From Tepidamorphaceae bacterium (GTDB taxonomy: Bacteria > Pseudomonadota > Alphaproteobacteria > Rhizobiales > Tepidamorphaceae): a stretch of 64,000 bases of DNA. Shown here in pieces: positions 46,044-55,202 of the stretch (position 1 is its first letter; each line of letters starts with the position of its first letter). The notes under the pieces were generated by a model, which was not told the origin of the DNA, ran no database searches, and saw nothing but the letters and a program-made list of their open reading frames with translations. The stretch covers positions 124,001 to 188,000 of the forward strand of contig JANQNT010000023.1 of assembly GCA_028279445.1 (NCBI GenBank). The letters run 5' to 3'. The translations under genes and the position numbers were made by a program.

Positions 46044-47059
46044 ACCCGCCCGGCGATCATCCGCACCATGGACGGCTTGCGCCGCTATCGCGCCTGCTCG
46101 CCGTGTGCACGCCCGACGCCGACGGCGCCGAAACGTTGCGCTTTGCTGCCCGCTTCGCGCAGGAGCACGACGCGGCGATGACCGTCCTGTCGGTCGTGGA
46201 ACCGCCGGCCGGGCTTGACCGCATCGCCGAGGCGGCGGGACTGGCCGCCTCGGAGGTCACGCAGCGGCTGGCCGCGGAACGGCGCGAACAACTGACAGCG
46301 ATGGTGGCCGAGGCCGTCGCCGCAGGAAGTCCCGATATCCAGGTCGCCATCGGCAAGCGGTTCATCGAGATCATCGCCCTTGCCATCGAATCGCGCGCTG
46401 ATCTCGTCATCAAGGCGGCCGAACCGCTCGGCGGCATCGGCGGTTTCCTGTTCGCCAGCACCGATCAGCACCTGCTGCGCAAATGTCCGGTGCCGGTGTG
46501 GCTGCGCTGCGATGCCGGACAGGCGGCGCCGCGCAAGATCGTCGCCGCCGTCGATGTCGACGAAACGATGACCCAGGAGCCGGAAACCCTCTTGGGACTG
46601 AACCACCGCATCCTGGAGACGGCCGCGTGGATCGCGGCAAAGGGACCGGTGGACATCCACGTCATTCATGCCTGGGACGCGCCCGGCGAAGGACTGGTCC
46701 AGCTATGGTCGGCATCCGGGCGCACCGATCAGGCGGTCGCCGACTATGTCGACGGCGTGCAGCACAGCTATGCGCAGGCGCTCGACCGGCTGGTCGAACA
46801 GGCGCAGGCACGGCTGACCCACGACAACGTGCGCTTCGTGCCGCATTCGCGCCGCGGGGTGCCGCGCGAGATCATCCCGCAGCAGGTCGCAGCACTCCAG
46901 GCGGATGTGCTGGTGATGGGGACCGTGGCGCGCACCGGCGTTCCCGGCCTGATCATCGGCAACACCGCCGAGGACATCCTCAACAGCGTCACCTGCTCCG
47001 TGGTCACCGTGAAGCCGCCGGGCTACCACAGCCCCGTGACGGGCCATGCCCCGGTCTGA
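46040..47059 (+). CDS. Universal stress protein, tandem UspA domains
   Basis: 339 residues with two Usp domains. The first (about 13-152) begins LSRLLAVCTPDADGAETLRF. The second (about 160-325) begins PRKIVAAVDVDE and ends VLVMGTVARTGVPGLIIGNTAEDIL, the ATP-binding G-x2-G-x9-G(S/T) type pattern. It is translationally coupled to the antiporter gene (ATGA), so it may regulate or bind that transporter, as Usp proteins do for some cation transporters. It converges with nadE. Confidence 0.9.
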   Translation: MNPPGDHPHHGRLAPLSRLLAVCTPDADGAETLRFAARFAQEHDAAMTVLSVVEPPAGLDRIAEAAGLAASEVTQRLAAERREQLTAMVAEAVAAGSPDIQVAIGKRFIEIIALAIESRADLVIKAAEPLGGIGGFLFASTDQHLLRKCPVPVWLRCDAGQAAPRKIVAAVDVDETMTQEPETLLGLNHRILETAAWIAAKGPVDIHVIHAWDAPGEGLVQLWSASGRTDQAVADYVDGVQHSYAQALDRLVEQAQARLTHDNVRFVPHSRRGVPREIIPQQVAALQADVLVMGTVARTGVPGLIIGNTAEDILNSVTCSVVTVKPPGYHSPVTGHAPV

Positions 47060-47079
47060 TCGGCGGCGTAGCCTGGAAC

Positions 47080-48807
47080 TCAGTCCCCCTCGTAGCGGTA
47101 CAACCGCTCGGTCTCGGCGGGAAACTCCGGCACGGGATCGCCGCTGTCGCGGAAGGAATTGACGATCGGATAGCGCCGGTCGCGGCCGAAGTTCCTGCGC
47201 GAAATCTTCACGCCGGGCGGGGCCTGGCGGCGCTTGTACTCGGCGACATAGAGCAGCCGCTCGACCTGCTTCACCGTATCCTCGTCGAAGCCTCGGGCGA
47301 CGAGATCGGCGACCGGGCTCTCCTCCTCGACCAGTTCGCGCAGGATGCCGTCGAGCACGCCGTAATCGGGCAGCGAATCCTGGTCGGTCTGGTTCTCGCG
47401 CAGCTCCGCCGAGGGCGCCTTGGTCAGGATGTTCTCCGGGATGACGATGCCCTGCGGCCCCAGGCACCCCTCGGGGCAGTTCTCGTTGCGCCACTTGGCG
47501 AGCCAATAGACTTCCGTCTTGTAGAGGTCCTTGATCGGATTGAAGCCGCCGTTCATGTCGCCGTAGAGCGTCGCGTAACCGACCGACATCTCCGACTTGT
47601 TGCCGGTGGTCACGACCATCGAACCGAACTTGTTGGAGATCGCCATCAGCAGCGTACCGCGGGCGCGCGACTGGATGTTCTCTTCGGCGACATCCGGCTC
47701 GCGGCCGTCGAACAGCGGTTTCAGCGCCGTATCGAAGCCCTCCACTGGTTCGGCGATCGGCACGATGTCGTAGTTGACGCCGAGCGCTTCGGCGCACTGG
47801 GCAGCGTCGTTCAGGCTCTCGTTGGAGGTGTAGCGGTACGGCATCATCACGCAATGCACCTTGTCGGGCCCGAGCGCATCGACCGCAATCGCCGCGCAAA
47901 TGGCGGAATCGATGCCGCCCGACAGGCCCAGCACGACGCCTGGAAAACCGATCTTGCCGACATAGTCGCGCAAGCCCGTAACGCAGGCCTGCCAGGTCAG
48001 CGTATCGGTGTCGGCAAGCGTCGCGTCCGGACCGCTGGCGCAGGTCCAGCCGTCGGGACCGCGCCGCCATTCGGTCAACGCGATCTCGTTGGTGAAGGCC
48101 GGCATCTGGAAGGCCAGCGACTTGTCGGCGTTGAGACCGAAGGAGGCGCCATCGAAGACAAGTTCGTCCTGTCCGCCGACCTGATTGACATAGACCAGCG
48201 GCAGATCGTTCTCGACGACGCGCGCCACCGACACGTTGAGGCGGATGTCGTGCTTGTCGGTGTGGTAGGGCGAGCCGTTCGGCGAGATCAGCAGTTCCGC
48301 GCCGGTCTCGGCCAGCGTCTCGCACACATCCAGCTGCCAGATGTCTTCGCAGATCGGGATGCCGAGGCGCAGGCCACGGAAGTTGACCGGCCCCGGCATC
48401 GGCCCGACCGCGAAAACGCGCTTCTCGTCGAAGACGCCGTAATTGGGCAGCTCCACCTTGTGGCGGATGGCGGTGATGCGCCCCTCGTCCAGCATGCAGT
48501 AGGAATTGTAGACGTGATCGCCCTCGCGCCAGGGCGTGCCGATGAGCACGCCGGGACCACCATCGGTCGTGTCGCGGGCAAACGCCTCCACGGCGCTCAT
48601 GCAGGCGGCGTGCAGCGCCGGCTTGAGCACCAGGTCTTCCGGTGGGTAACCGACCACGAAGAGCTCGGGAAACGCGATCAGGTCGGCGCCGAGCCTGGCG
48701 GCTTCGGCGCGCGCCTCACGCGCCAGGGCGATGTTGCCGGCAATCGCGCCGACGGTCGGATTGAGCTGCGCGATGGCGAGCTTGAGGGTATCGGTGATGA
48801 CAGTCAT
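47080..48807 (-). CDS. nadE: Glutamine-dependent NAD+ synthetase
   Basis: Last step of NAD synthesis. 575 residues from the ATG at 48807. N-terminal nitrilase-type glutaminase (1-270) has the catalytic Glu (AFPELFVVGYPPEDL), Lys region and nucleophile Cys (LGIPICEDIWQL). The C-terminal NAD synthase domain has the ATP-pyrophosphatase loop VLGLSGGIDSAICAAIA and SNKFGSMVVTTGNKSEMSVG. The length fits the fused two-domain type. Confidence 0.97.
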   Translation of the reverse strand: MTVITDTLKLAIAQLNPTVGAIAGNIALAREARAEAARLGADLIAFPELFVVGYPPEDLVLKPALHAACMSAVEAFARDTTDGGPGVLIGTPWREGDHVYNSYCMLDEGRITAIRHKVELPNYGVFDEKRVFAVGPMPGPVNFRGLRLGIPICEDIWQLDVCETLAETGAELLISPNGSPYHTDKHDIRLNVSVARVVENDLPLVYVNQVGGQDELVFDGASFGLNADKSLAFQMPAFTNEIALTEWRRGPDGWTCASGPDATLADTDTLTWQACVTGLRDYVGKIGFPGVVLGLSGGIDSAICAAIAVDALGPDKVHCVMMPYRYTSNESLNDAAQCAEALGVNYDIVPIAEPVEGFDTALKPLFDGREPDVAEENIQSRARGTLLMAISNKFGSMVVTTGNKSEMSVGYATLYGDMNGGFNPIKDLYKTEVYWLAKWRNENCPEGCLGPQGIVIPENILTKAPSAELRENQTDQDSLPDYGVLDGILRELVEEESPVADLVARGFDEDTVKQVERLLYVAEYKRRQAPPGVKISRRNFGRDRRYPIVNSFRDSGDPVPEFPAETERLYRYEGD

Positions 48808-49109
48808 GGGCGGTGGCTTAGCGCGCCAGGCCAGCGGCGGCAATGGGCCGCGCGGCCGCAGTCATTCTTGCTATAGCCATGGCCAGCCCACTCCCCTTGC
48901 GCTTCGTCATTTCTGACTGCACCGGCCCTCACCCCCTCCCGACCAAGCATTCTTGCTATGGCCATAGCCGGCCCACTCCCCCGGCCCAACCACCCGATAG
49001 GCGTACCCTCGATAGGGTGGTTGGGCCGGGGGAGTGGGCCGGTGCAGAAGGAAAGCAAGAATGGGGAGCGGGCTGGTGCAGCGGAAAGCAAAAAGTAGCT
49101 GGTGCAGAT
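48808..49109. repeat. Inverted and direct repeat array
   Basis: This 302-bp gap between nadE and the dioxygenase gene is built of repeated pieces. CATTCTTGCTAT(A/G)GCCAT is seen at 48864 and 48949. In inverse form, AGCAAGAATG and AGCAAAAAG follow, each near GTGGGCC(G)GTGCAG or its variant. The centre is the 28-bp hairpin at 48968-49042. No coding region is supported. Confidence 0.75.
48968..49042. repeat. 28-bp perfect hairpin
   Basis: The left arm 48968-48995 (CCGGCCCACTCCCCCGGCCC then AACCACCC) is perfectly complementary to 49015-49042 around a 19-base loop (48996-49014). It is upstream of nadE and downstream of the dioxygenase gene, both on the minus strand. Confidence 0.85.
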
Positions 49110-49901
49110 CTAACCAAACGCATACGCGTCCATGGCGATGACGCCGTGGTCGATGCTGTGGTGCAGCCGCTTGCCCCTGGCGCCCGCCCCGCCCGCGCCC
49201 AGCGCGACGAACAGCGGCAGGATGTGCTCCGGCGTGGGATGGTTGTCCACGCCATGGGGCGCCAGTTCACGATAGCGCAGCAGGGCGCGTGAATCGCCGG
49301 CCTCGGCGCGCTCGGCGATCCAGGCGACGAAGGCCGTCACCCAGTCGGGCGCCGGAGCATCGGCGGCAAAGCCGCCCTTGAAGAAGGCCGACAGGTTGTG
49401 GGTCAGTGCGCCGGACCCGATGATCAGCACACCCTCCCCGCGCAACGGCTCAAGCGCCTGGCCCAGGCGCATGTGAAATGCGCTGTCGTGCTGCGGCGAG
49501 ACCGACATCTGCGCGACGGGAATGTCGGCATCGGGAAACAACAGTTTCAGCGGTGTCCAGACGCCGTGGTCGAAATCGCGCCGTGCCATGCGTTCCACCG
49601 GGATTCCGGCTGCCTCGATCAGCGCCGCGGCGCGCTCGGCGACCTGCGGCGCACCCGGTGCTGGATACTTGATCTGCTTCAGGCGCGCGTCGAAGTCGCC
49701 GAAGTCGTAGCCCGTCAGAGGTGCTGGATCGGTCACCACCGCGACGCCGTCATGCTCGAAATGCGCCGAGATAACCAGGATGGCCTTCGGCACCGGCAGG
49801 TCGGCGGCAACCTTGCCGAGGAACGCCCTGGCCGCCATGTCACGCACGACGATATCGGGCGCGCCGTGGGACACGAACAGGCTTGGCATCTGGTCGGACA
49901 T
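49110..49901 (-). CDS. 4,5-DOPA-type extradiol dioxygenase
   Basis: 263 residues of the class III (LigB) extradiol dioxygenase fold, YgiD/DODA type. Iron ligands are likely in SLFVSHGAP, ISAHFEHDG and GSGALTHNLSAF; DFDHGVWTPLKLLFP is the other conserved motif. It should ring-open a catechol-type substrate; the natural one in most bacteria is unknown. It lies alone between repeats. Confidence 0.9.
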   Translation of the reverse strand: MSDQMPSLFVSHGAPDIVVRDMAARAFLGKVAADLPVPKAILVISAHFEHDGVAVVTDPAPLTGYDFGDFDARLKQIKYPAPGAPQVAERAAALIEAAGIPVERMARRDFDHGVWTPLKLLFPDADIPVAQMSVSPQHDSAFHMRLGQALEPLRGEGVLIIGSGALTHNLSAFFKGGFAADAPAPDWVTAFVAWIAERAEAGDSRALLRYRELAPHGVDNHPTPEHILPLFVALGAGGAGARGKRLHHSIDHGVIAMDAYAFG

Positions 49902-50009
49902 CGTCGCGCTCCGGGCGGGGGATATACCCGGTATATGCGTGCACCACGGGTTCTGGACGATTGCTCTGGCGCGAACGCAGCGTTCGGGTAACGCGAACGT
50001 TAGGGGTTG

Positions 50010-50100
50010 TTTCGCTCACGCCGAGCTCACTGCGTTCGCCGGCTCCGCGGGGGCGGCCTGACCGGCCGGGCGCACGGTCGTGCGCCTGGGTGCGTTGCGG
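50010..50100. repeat. Dispersed palindromic repeat family A, copy 2
   Basis: TTTCGCTCACGCCGAGCTCA leads to GGCGGCCTGACCGGCCGGGC and the hairpin GCGCACGGTCGTGCGC. Compared with copy 1 it is inverted. It lies upstream of the dioxygenase gene and downstream of the GFA gene. Confidence 0.75.
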
Positions 50101-50132
50101 CAAGGATTCCGCTGCGAACGCGATATCGCCGC

Positions 50133-50555
50133 CTATATCCCCGATACACCCGGATAGACCGGCGTGCCGTCGTCGATCTCGTAGTAGTCGCCCTTCTCGC
50201 CGACGCAGATGTGCCAGGCCAGCGGCAAGCCAGTGGGCTTGTCGACGCAGCCCGCCAGGATCGACACCGTCCTGCCGCCCGTCGGCACCCAGAACATCAA
50301 CGAACCGCAGGCCGAACAGAAGCGCCGCCGGGCCTGGTCGGTGGCCACCCAGTCCTTCAGATTCGCTTCGCCGTCGATGCTGAGCGCGTCCGCCATGACA
50401 CGGGTCGCGACGACGTAGTGCCCGGTCTGGCGGCGGCAACTGTCACAATGGCAGCCGACGAAGGGGCGGAACGGCCCGTGCGCGGCGAACGTCACCGCCC
50501 CGCACGCGCAGCGCCCGGTGATCTGATCGTCCGACGTGCCGATCTTGGTCTGCAT
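50133..50555 (-). CDS. GFA-family zinc-binding protein
   Basis: 140 residues from the ATG at 50555. Zinc ligands lie in GRCACGAVTFAAHG (CxC), GCHCDSCRRQTG (CxxC) and RFCSACGSLMFW (CxxC). This is the same fold as the gene at 32544-33050, yet the two are not close. The family includes S-(hydroxymethyl)glutathione synthases, but most members are uncharacterised. It is flanked by repeats A and D. Confidence 0.88.
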   Translation of the reverse strand: MQTKIGTSDDQITGRCACGAVTFAAHGPFRPFVGCHCDSCRRQTGHYVVATRVMADALSIDGEANLKDWVATDQARRRFCSACGSLMFWVPTGGRTVSILAGCVDKPTGLPLAWHICVGEKGDYYEIDDGTPVYPGVSGI

Positions 50556-50569
50556 GATCACCCTCCAAG

Positions 50570-50685
50570 CCAATCAACCTCGCCCTTCGAGGCTCGACTC
50601 GACACCCTCATCCTGAGGTGCCCCGCGCAGCGGGCCTCGAAGGGTCGAGGGTGTCAGGCTCGCACCTCAGGATGAGGTTGATTGG
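50570..50685. repeat. Dispersed repeat family D, copy 2, inverted-repeat ended
   Basis: The ends CCAATCAACCTC (50570-50581) and GAGGTTGATTGG (50674-50685) are perfect 12-bp inverted repeats. Inside are two copies of CCTCA(T/G)-type palindromes (CCTCATCCTGAGG; CCTCAGGATGAGG) and CCTCGAAGGGTCGAGGGTGT. It lies upstream of the GFA start and after the DAHP synthase stop. Confidence 0.75.
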
Positions 50686-50736
50686 CGTCTGGCGATCAGA
50701 CGCCGAATATCCGGGCGAGGCGTGCCAATCACTCAA

Positions 50737-52122
50737 CTACAGTCCGCTCACCGCCTGCGGAATTTCCGGCGCCTTGCGGCCGCGCGACAGCTCCTCGGCG
50801 ATCAGGAAAGCAAGCTCCAGCGCCTGATCGCCATTGAGGCGGGGATCGCAGTGGGTGTGGTAGCGGTCCGACAGGTCGGCTTCGGTGATCGCCACCGCAC
50901 CGCCGGTGCACTCGGTCACATTGGTGCCGGTCATCTCGATGTGAACGCCGCCGGCATGAGTGCCTTCCGACTGGTGGATCTGGAAGAAGCTGCGCGCCTC
51001 GTTGAGGATGCGATCGAAGGGCCTGGTCTTGAAGCCGCTCGCCGCCTTGATCGTGTTGCCGTGCATGGGGTCGCACGACCACACCACCGTGCGGCCTTCC
51101 TGCTTCACGCGCCGCACCAGGGCGGGCAGGTGATCGGCGATCTTGTCGGCGCCGAAGCGGCAGATCAGCGTCAGCCGGCCCGCCTCGTCGCCGGGGTTGA
51201 GGATGTCGATCAGGCGTATCAGCCCGTCGGCATCCATCGATGGACCGCATTTCAGGCCGATCGGGTTCCTGATGCCGCGCATGAACTCCACATGCGCGCC
51301 GTCCGGCTGGCGGGTGCGGTCGCCGATCCACAGGAAGTGGCCGGCGGTGTCGTACCACTCGCCGGTGGTGGAATCGACGCGCGTCATGGCCTGCTCGTAG
51401 CCAAGCAGCAGCGCCTCGTGGCTGGTGTAGAACTCGGTGGAGTGCAACTGCGGCGTGGTGTCCGCGTTGATGCCGCAGGCGCGCATGAAGGCGAGGCACT
51501 CGCCGATGCGCTCGGCCAGCGCCTCGTAGCGGTGGCTCTGCGGGCTGTCCTTGAGAAAGCCCAGCGTCCACTGATGCACATGCTCCAGATTGGCATAGCC
51601 GCCCTGGGCGAAGGCGCGCAGCAGATTGAGGGTGGCCGCCGACTGCCGGTAGGCCTTCAGCATGCGCTGGGGATCGGGAATGCGCGAGCCTTCCTCGAAC
51701 TCGATGGCATTGATGATGTCGCCGCGATAGCTCGGCAGTTCGGTATCACCCTGGGACTCGGTCGCAGCCGAGCGCGGCTTGGCGAACTGGCCGGCAATGC
51801 GTCCGACCTTCACCACCGGCTGCGCCGCGCCATAGGTCAACACCACCGCCATCTGCAGGAAGACGCGGAACAGATCGCGGATCATGTCGGGATGGTGTTC
51901 GGCGAAGCTCTCCGCGCAGTCGCCGCCCTGCAACAGGAAGCCCTCGCCGTGCGCGACGCGGGCAAGCTCAGCTTTGAGCCGGCGCGCCTCGCCGGCAAAG
52001 ACCAGCGGTGGAAAGCGCTTCAACTGGTCCTCGACCGCGGCCAGCTCTTGCGCCTGCGGATAATCGGGAACCTGCAAAACCGGCTTCGAACGCCAGCTTT
52101 CGGGGGACCAGGTCGTGGTCAT
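50737..52122 (-). CDS. aroG: 3-deoxy-7-phosphoheptulonate synthase, class II
   Basis: First step of the shikimate pathway, joining phosphoenolpyruvate and erythrose 4-phosphate. 461 residues, class II length. Signature stretches are [61 protein letters not shown] and [13 protein letters not shown], with the metal-binding Cys, His and Glu. The ATG at 52122 is preceded by a GAGGATG-type site. Monocistronic. Confidence 0.96.
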   Translation of the reverse strand: MTTTWSPESWRSKPVLQVPDYPQAQELAAVEDQLKRFPPLVFAGEARRLKAELARVAHGEGFLLQGGDCAESFAEHHPDMIRDLFRVFLQMAVVLTYGAAQPVVKVGRIAGQFAKPRSAATESQGDTELPSYRGDIINAIEFEEGSRIPDPQRMLKAYRQSAATLNLLRAFAQGGYANLEHVHQWTLGFLKDSPQSHRYEALAERIGECLAFMRACGINADTTPQLHSTEFYTSHEALLLGYEQAMTRVDSTTGEWYDTAGHFLWIGDRTRQPDGAHVEFMRGIRNPIGLKCGPSMDADGLIRLIDILNPGDEAGRLTLICRFGADKIADHLPALVRRVKQEGRTVVWSCDPMHGNTIKAASGFKTRPFDRILNEARSFFQIHQSEGTHAGGVHIEMTGTNVTECTGGAVAITEADLSDRYHTHCDPRLNGDQALELAFLIAEELSRGRKAPEIPQAVSGL

Positions 52123-52591
52123 CGCAACACATCCTCAAGGTCATTCGAACGGCAAATGCCGCGTTACGCCAACAGCTTCGCGCATGCGATAGCATCCGCG
52201 TCGGCAAGATGACCATAGCATTCGTGCGCGAAGGTTGCGGTTTATACACCAAACGGCCCGGCACACCAGCGCGGGTCGGTCGCAACCGGCATGCATCCGC
52301 ATGCGGTCGCAAATCTCGCTTTCCCCGCCGCAATCGGGATATCAAAGCGTGTGTTTTTGTGGCATCGGTGTTCTCATGGGCGTTGCGCGCATCGTTCGAT
52401 GTCCGGGCGAGAAACCGACCCGGCCGAACCGGTGGCACGCGGCGACCACACCAACATAATCGGGATGAGACAACCACGGAACCAGACGGTGGCCGGCGCC
52501 TGAAGGAGTGACACGCCGCGCGCACCACCCGGACACCTTTCCGGCGGCGGCGATACTCACAGCGCGCCGGGACTTTCTTGGGAGCGCGCGG
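52123..52591. other. Gap between DAHP synthase and MFS genes
   Basis: 469 bp holding the divergent promoters of aroG and the MFS gene. Several short frames cross it but none has a family pattern or a supported start. The stretch is slightly less GC-rich than the genes. Nothing else is recognised. Confidence 0.5.
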
Positions 52592-53896
52592 ATGCGTGTT
52601 TTCTTCGCCGCCTGCGGAACGCTGCTGTTTTCCGCCTTCGTGCTGCTCGCCGGCTCCGGCCTGATGTTCGGTCTACTGCCGCTCAGGGCACGGGTGGACG
52701 GTTTCTCCGATGCCTCCATCGGCCTGCTTGGCTCGGCCTACTTCGTGGGCATGCTGCTGGGCTGTCTTGTGGCACCGACGATGATCCGTTCGGTCGGCCA
52801 TATCCGTGTCTATGCCGCGGTGGCCGCGCTCTCCACCGCGATGCCGCTCGGCCACGCGCTGTTTCCCGAACCGGTTGCCTGGGCGCTGATGCGCGCCACG
52901 TCGGGCTTCTGCCTGGCGGTTGCCTTCGCCATCATCGAGAGCTGGCTCAACGAGCGCGCCACCAACACCATTCGCGGCGCGGTGCTCGCCTTCTACAACA
53001 TCATCAACTTCGGTGCGATGGCGTTCGGCCAGCAATTGATGCGGCTCTACCAGATCGAGGGCTTCCAGCTTTTTTCCATCGCCGCCATTCTGGTGGCCAT
53101 CGCCGCGGTGCCGGTGGCGCTGACGCGCACGGTCGCGCCGACGCCGCCGGAGACCGTGAACCTGCGGCCGATATGGCTGTTCAGGCTGTCGCCGGTGGCC
53201 TTTGTCGGCTGCCTCGGCGTCGGCCTGGTCAACGGGGCGTTCTGGTCGCTGTCGCCGGTGTTCGTCACCGCGCGGGGACTGGATACCGCCGGCGTGGCCG
53301 ATTTCTTCTCGGCGGTCGTCCTTGGCGGCGTCATCGCGCTGTTTCCGCTCGGCCGGCTGTCCGACCGCATCGACCGACGTATCGTGCTCGCCGCCTGCGG
53401 CGCCATTGGCGCGGCCAGCGGGCTGGTGCTGGCGCTGGTCAGCGCGGGGCCCTCGGAGTACTGGCTGCTGCTCGGCCTGGCGGTCGCATTCGGTATCGGC
53501 GCCATGCCGCTCTACGCCATTGGCGGCGCCAACGCCAACGACTACGCCCAGACGCACGAACTGGTCGATGTGGCGACCGGCCTGCTGCTGGTCTACACGC
53601 TGGGGGCAATCTGCGGACCGCTGATCGTGTCGCTGGCGATGGGCCGTTTCGGTGCCGACGCGCTGTTCGTGTTCACCGCCGTAGTGCATCTGCTGTGCGC
53701 CGCCTACGCGTTGTGGCGCATAACCCGGCGCGCGGCGATCGATGTGGACGACCGCGATCCGTTCGCGCCGACGCCGCGCACCTCGCCGGTGGCCGCCGAG
53801 TTGAGCCCATTGGTGCACGAGGAAGGCGACGCGGAGGCCGTCGCCGAGGAACCGGCGGACGAACACCTCAACGCGGAGCCGGTGGAGGTGCGGTAG
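52592..53896 (+). CDS. MFS transporter, YcaD/UMF-like
   Basis: 434 residues from the ATG at 52592 with GGGAG nine bases upstream. Twelve membrane spans are visible up to about residue 390. The first loop DASIGLLGSAYFVGMLLGC and the LGRLSDRIDRRIVLAAC loop between spans 8 and 9 are typical of the major facilitator superfamily. An acidic tail (about 35 residues, EEGDAEAVAEEPADE) ends the protein. The substrate is unknown. The TAG stop is the start of a palindrome. Confidence 0.88.
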   Translation: MRVFFAACGTLLFSAFVLLAGSGLMFGLLPLRARVDGFSDASIGLLGSAYFVGMLLGCLVAPTMIRSVGHIRVYAAVAALSTAMPLGHALFPEPVAWALMRATSGFCLAVAFAIIESWLNERATNTIRGAVLAFYNIINFGAMAFGQQLMRLYQIEGFQLFSIAAILVAIAAVPVALTRTVAPTPPETVNLRPIWLFRLSPVAFVGCLGVGLVNGAFWSLSPVFVTARGLDTAGVADFFSAVVLGGVIALFPLGRLSDRIDRRIVLAACGAIGAASGLVLALVSAGPSEYWLLLGLAVAFGIGAMPLYAIGGANANDYAQTHELVDVATGLLLVYTLGAICGPLIVSLAMGRFGADALFVFTAVVHLLCAAYALWRITRRAAIDVDDRDPFAPTPRTSPVAAELSPLVHEEGDAEAVAEEPADEHLNAEPVEVR

Positions 53897-53910
53897 GGTC
53901 CGGCCCCTAG
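53894..53910. repeat. Stop-codon palindrome family F, copy 1
   Basis: TAGGGTCCGGCCCCTAG starts with the TAG stop of the MFS gene. The other copy is at 62945-62961, where TAG is the stop of gph. Both are read in the direction of the gene. Confidence 0.7.
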
Positions 53911-53916
53911 ATCATA

Positions 53917-53947
53917 CTGTGTTTGGGTTGACTCAACCCAAACACAG
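53917..53947. repeat. Perfect 31-bp palindrome
   Basis: CTGTGTTTGGGTTGA and TCAACCCAAACACAG are perfect 15-bp arms around a single C. It is between two codirectional plus-strand genes; the following bases AAAAGATGATCG hold no T tract, so it is not a usual terminator. Confidence 0.85.
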
Positions 53948-53971
53948 AAAAGATGATCGATCCCAAAAGGT

Positions 53972-54013
53972 TAGAGCAACTTGTCTGCACCGATCCCGGC
54001 GCAGGTTGCTCTA
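53972..54013. repeat. Second hairpin upstream of carboxylate-amine ligase
   Basis: TAGAGCAAC (53972-53980) and GTTGCTCTA (54005-54013) pair over nine bases, with further weaker pairing inside. It lies 47 bp upstream of the ligase start. Similar AGAGCAAC motifs are common repeats in this order. Confidence 0.6.
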
Positions 54014-54059
54014 GCCACCGCATTGCCCTTCTTGCGGCCTCCGTGCAACTGTTTCGCTC

Positions 54060-55193
54060 ATGAGCGTCAACGAGCCGTCCTTCACCGTCGGTATCGAGGA
54101 GGAATACCTCCTCGTCGACCTTGAGACCCGCGACCTGGCCAGCGACCCGCCGCAAGCCTTGATGGAGGCCTGCGAGGCGAAGCTGAGCGAACATGTCAGC
54201 CCGGAGTTCCTGCGCTGCCAGATCGAGATCGGCACGCCGGTCTGCGCGACGATCGCCGAGGCGCGCGAGCAGCTTGTGCAGTTGCGCGGCACCATCGCGG
54301 AGATCGCCGGCGAGCACGGCCTGGCACCGATCGCCGCCTCGACCCACCCCTTCGCGCGCTGGACCGAGCAGCAGCACACCGACAAGGAGCGCTACAACGT
54401 CCTCGCCCGCGACATGCAGGTGGTGATCCGCCGCATGCTGATCTGCGGCATGCACGTGCATGTGGCGATCGAGGACGACGCGCTGCGCATCGACCTGTTC
54501 AACCAGCTCGCCTACTTCCTGCCGCATCTGCTGGCGCTGTCGACGTCCTCGCCGTTCTGGCAGGGCCAGATGACGGGCCTGCGCAGCTACCGCCTGAGCG
54601 TCTTCAAGGAAATGCCGCGCTCCGGCCTGCCGGAGGAGTTCTCAAGCCCCGGCGAATACGAGCGCACCGTCGACGTACTGGTGCGCGCCGGGCTGATCGA
54701 GGACGCCACCAAGGTGTGGTGGGACCTGCGTCCCTCGGCGCGTTTTCCCACGCTGGAGATGCGCGTCACCGACGTGTGCAGCCGCCTCGACGATGCCATC
54801 GCCATCGCGGCGCTGTTCCGCTGTCTGGCCCGCATGCTGTGGCGGCTGCGGCGCAAGAATCAGCGCTGGCGCAGCTATTCGCGCTTCCTGATCGAGGAGA
54901 ACCGCTGGCTGGCGCAGCGCCATGGCGCGGCCGGCAGGCTGATCGACTACGGCCGGGGCGAGTGCGTGCCCTACGCTGACCTGGTGGAGGAATTGCTTGA
55001 ACTGGTGCGCGAGGACGCAGAGCACTTCAATTGCCTGTCGGCGGTGGAGCACACCCGCCAGATCGCCAGCGACGGCACCAGCGCGGACCGCCAGATCAAG
55101 GTCTATGAAGACGCGATCGCCAACGGCGCGAGCAAGAGCGATGCGCTGAAGGCCGTCGTCGACTTCCTGATCGCCGATACGGTTGATTTCTGA
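54060..55193 (+). CDS. Carboxylate-amine ligase, YbdK/GCS2 family
   Basis: 377 residues with [19 protein letters not shown], the glutamate-binding start of GCS2-family ligases. [12 protein letters not shown] gives metal and substrate contacts, then [15 protein letters not shown] and [20 protein letters not shown] follow. YbdK-like proteins make gamma-glutamylcysteine weakly or act on other carboxylates, so a glutathione role is possible but not shown. Glutathione reductase is encoded nearby. Confidence 0.9.
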   Translation: MSVNEPSFTVGIEEEYLLVDLETRDLASDPPQALMEACEAKLSEHVSPEFLRCQIEIGTPVCATIAEAREQLVQLRGTIAEIAGEHGLAPIAASTHPFARWTEQQHTDKERYNVLARDMQVVIRRMLICGMHVHVAIEDDALRIDLFNQLAYFLPHLLALSTSSPFWQGQMTGLRSYRLSVFKEMPRSGLPEEFSSPGEYERTVDVLVRAGLIEDATKVWWDLRPSARFPTLEMRVTDVCSRLDDAIAIAALFRCLARMLWRLRRKNQRWRSYSRFLIEENRWLAQRHGAAGRLIDYGRGECVPYADLVEELLELVREDAEHFNCLSAVEHTRQIASDGTSADRQIKVYEDAIANGASKSDALKAVVDFLIADTVDF

Positions 55194-55202
55194 ACCAACG
55201 CC

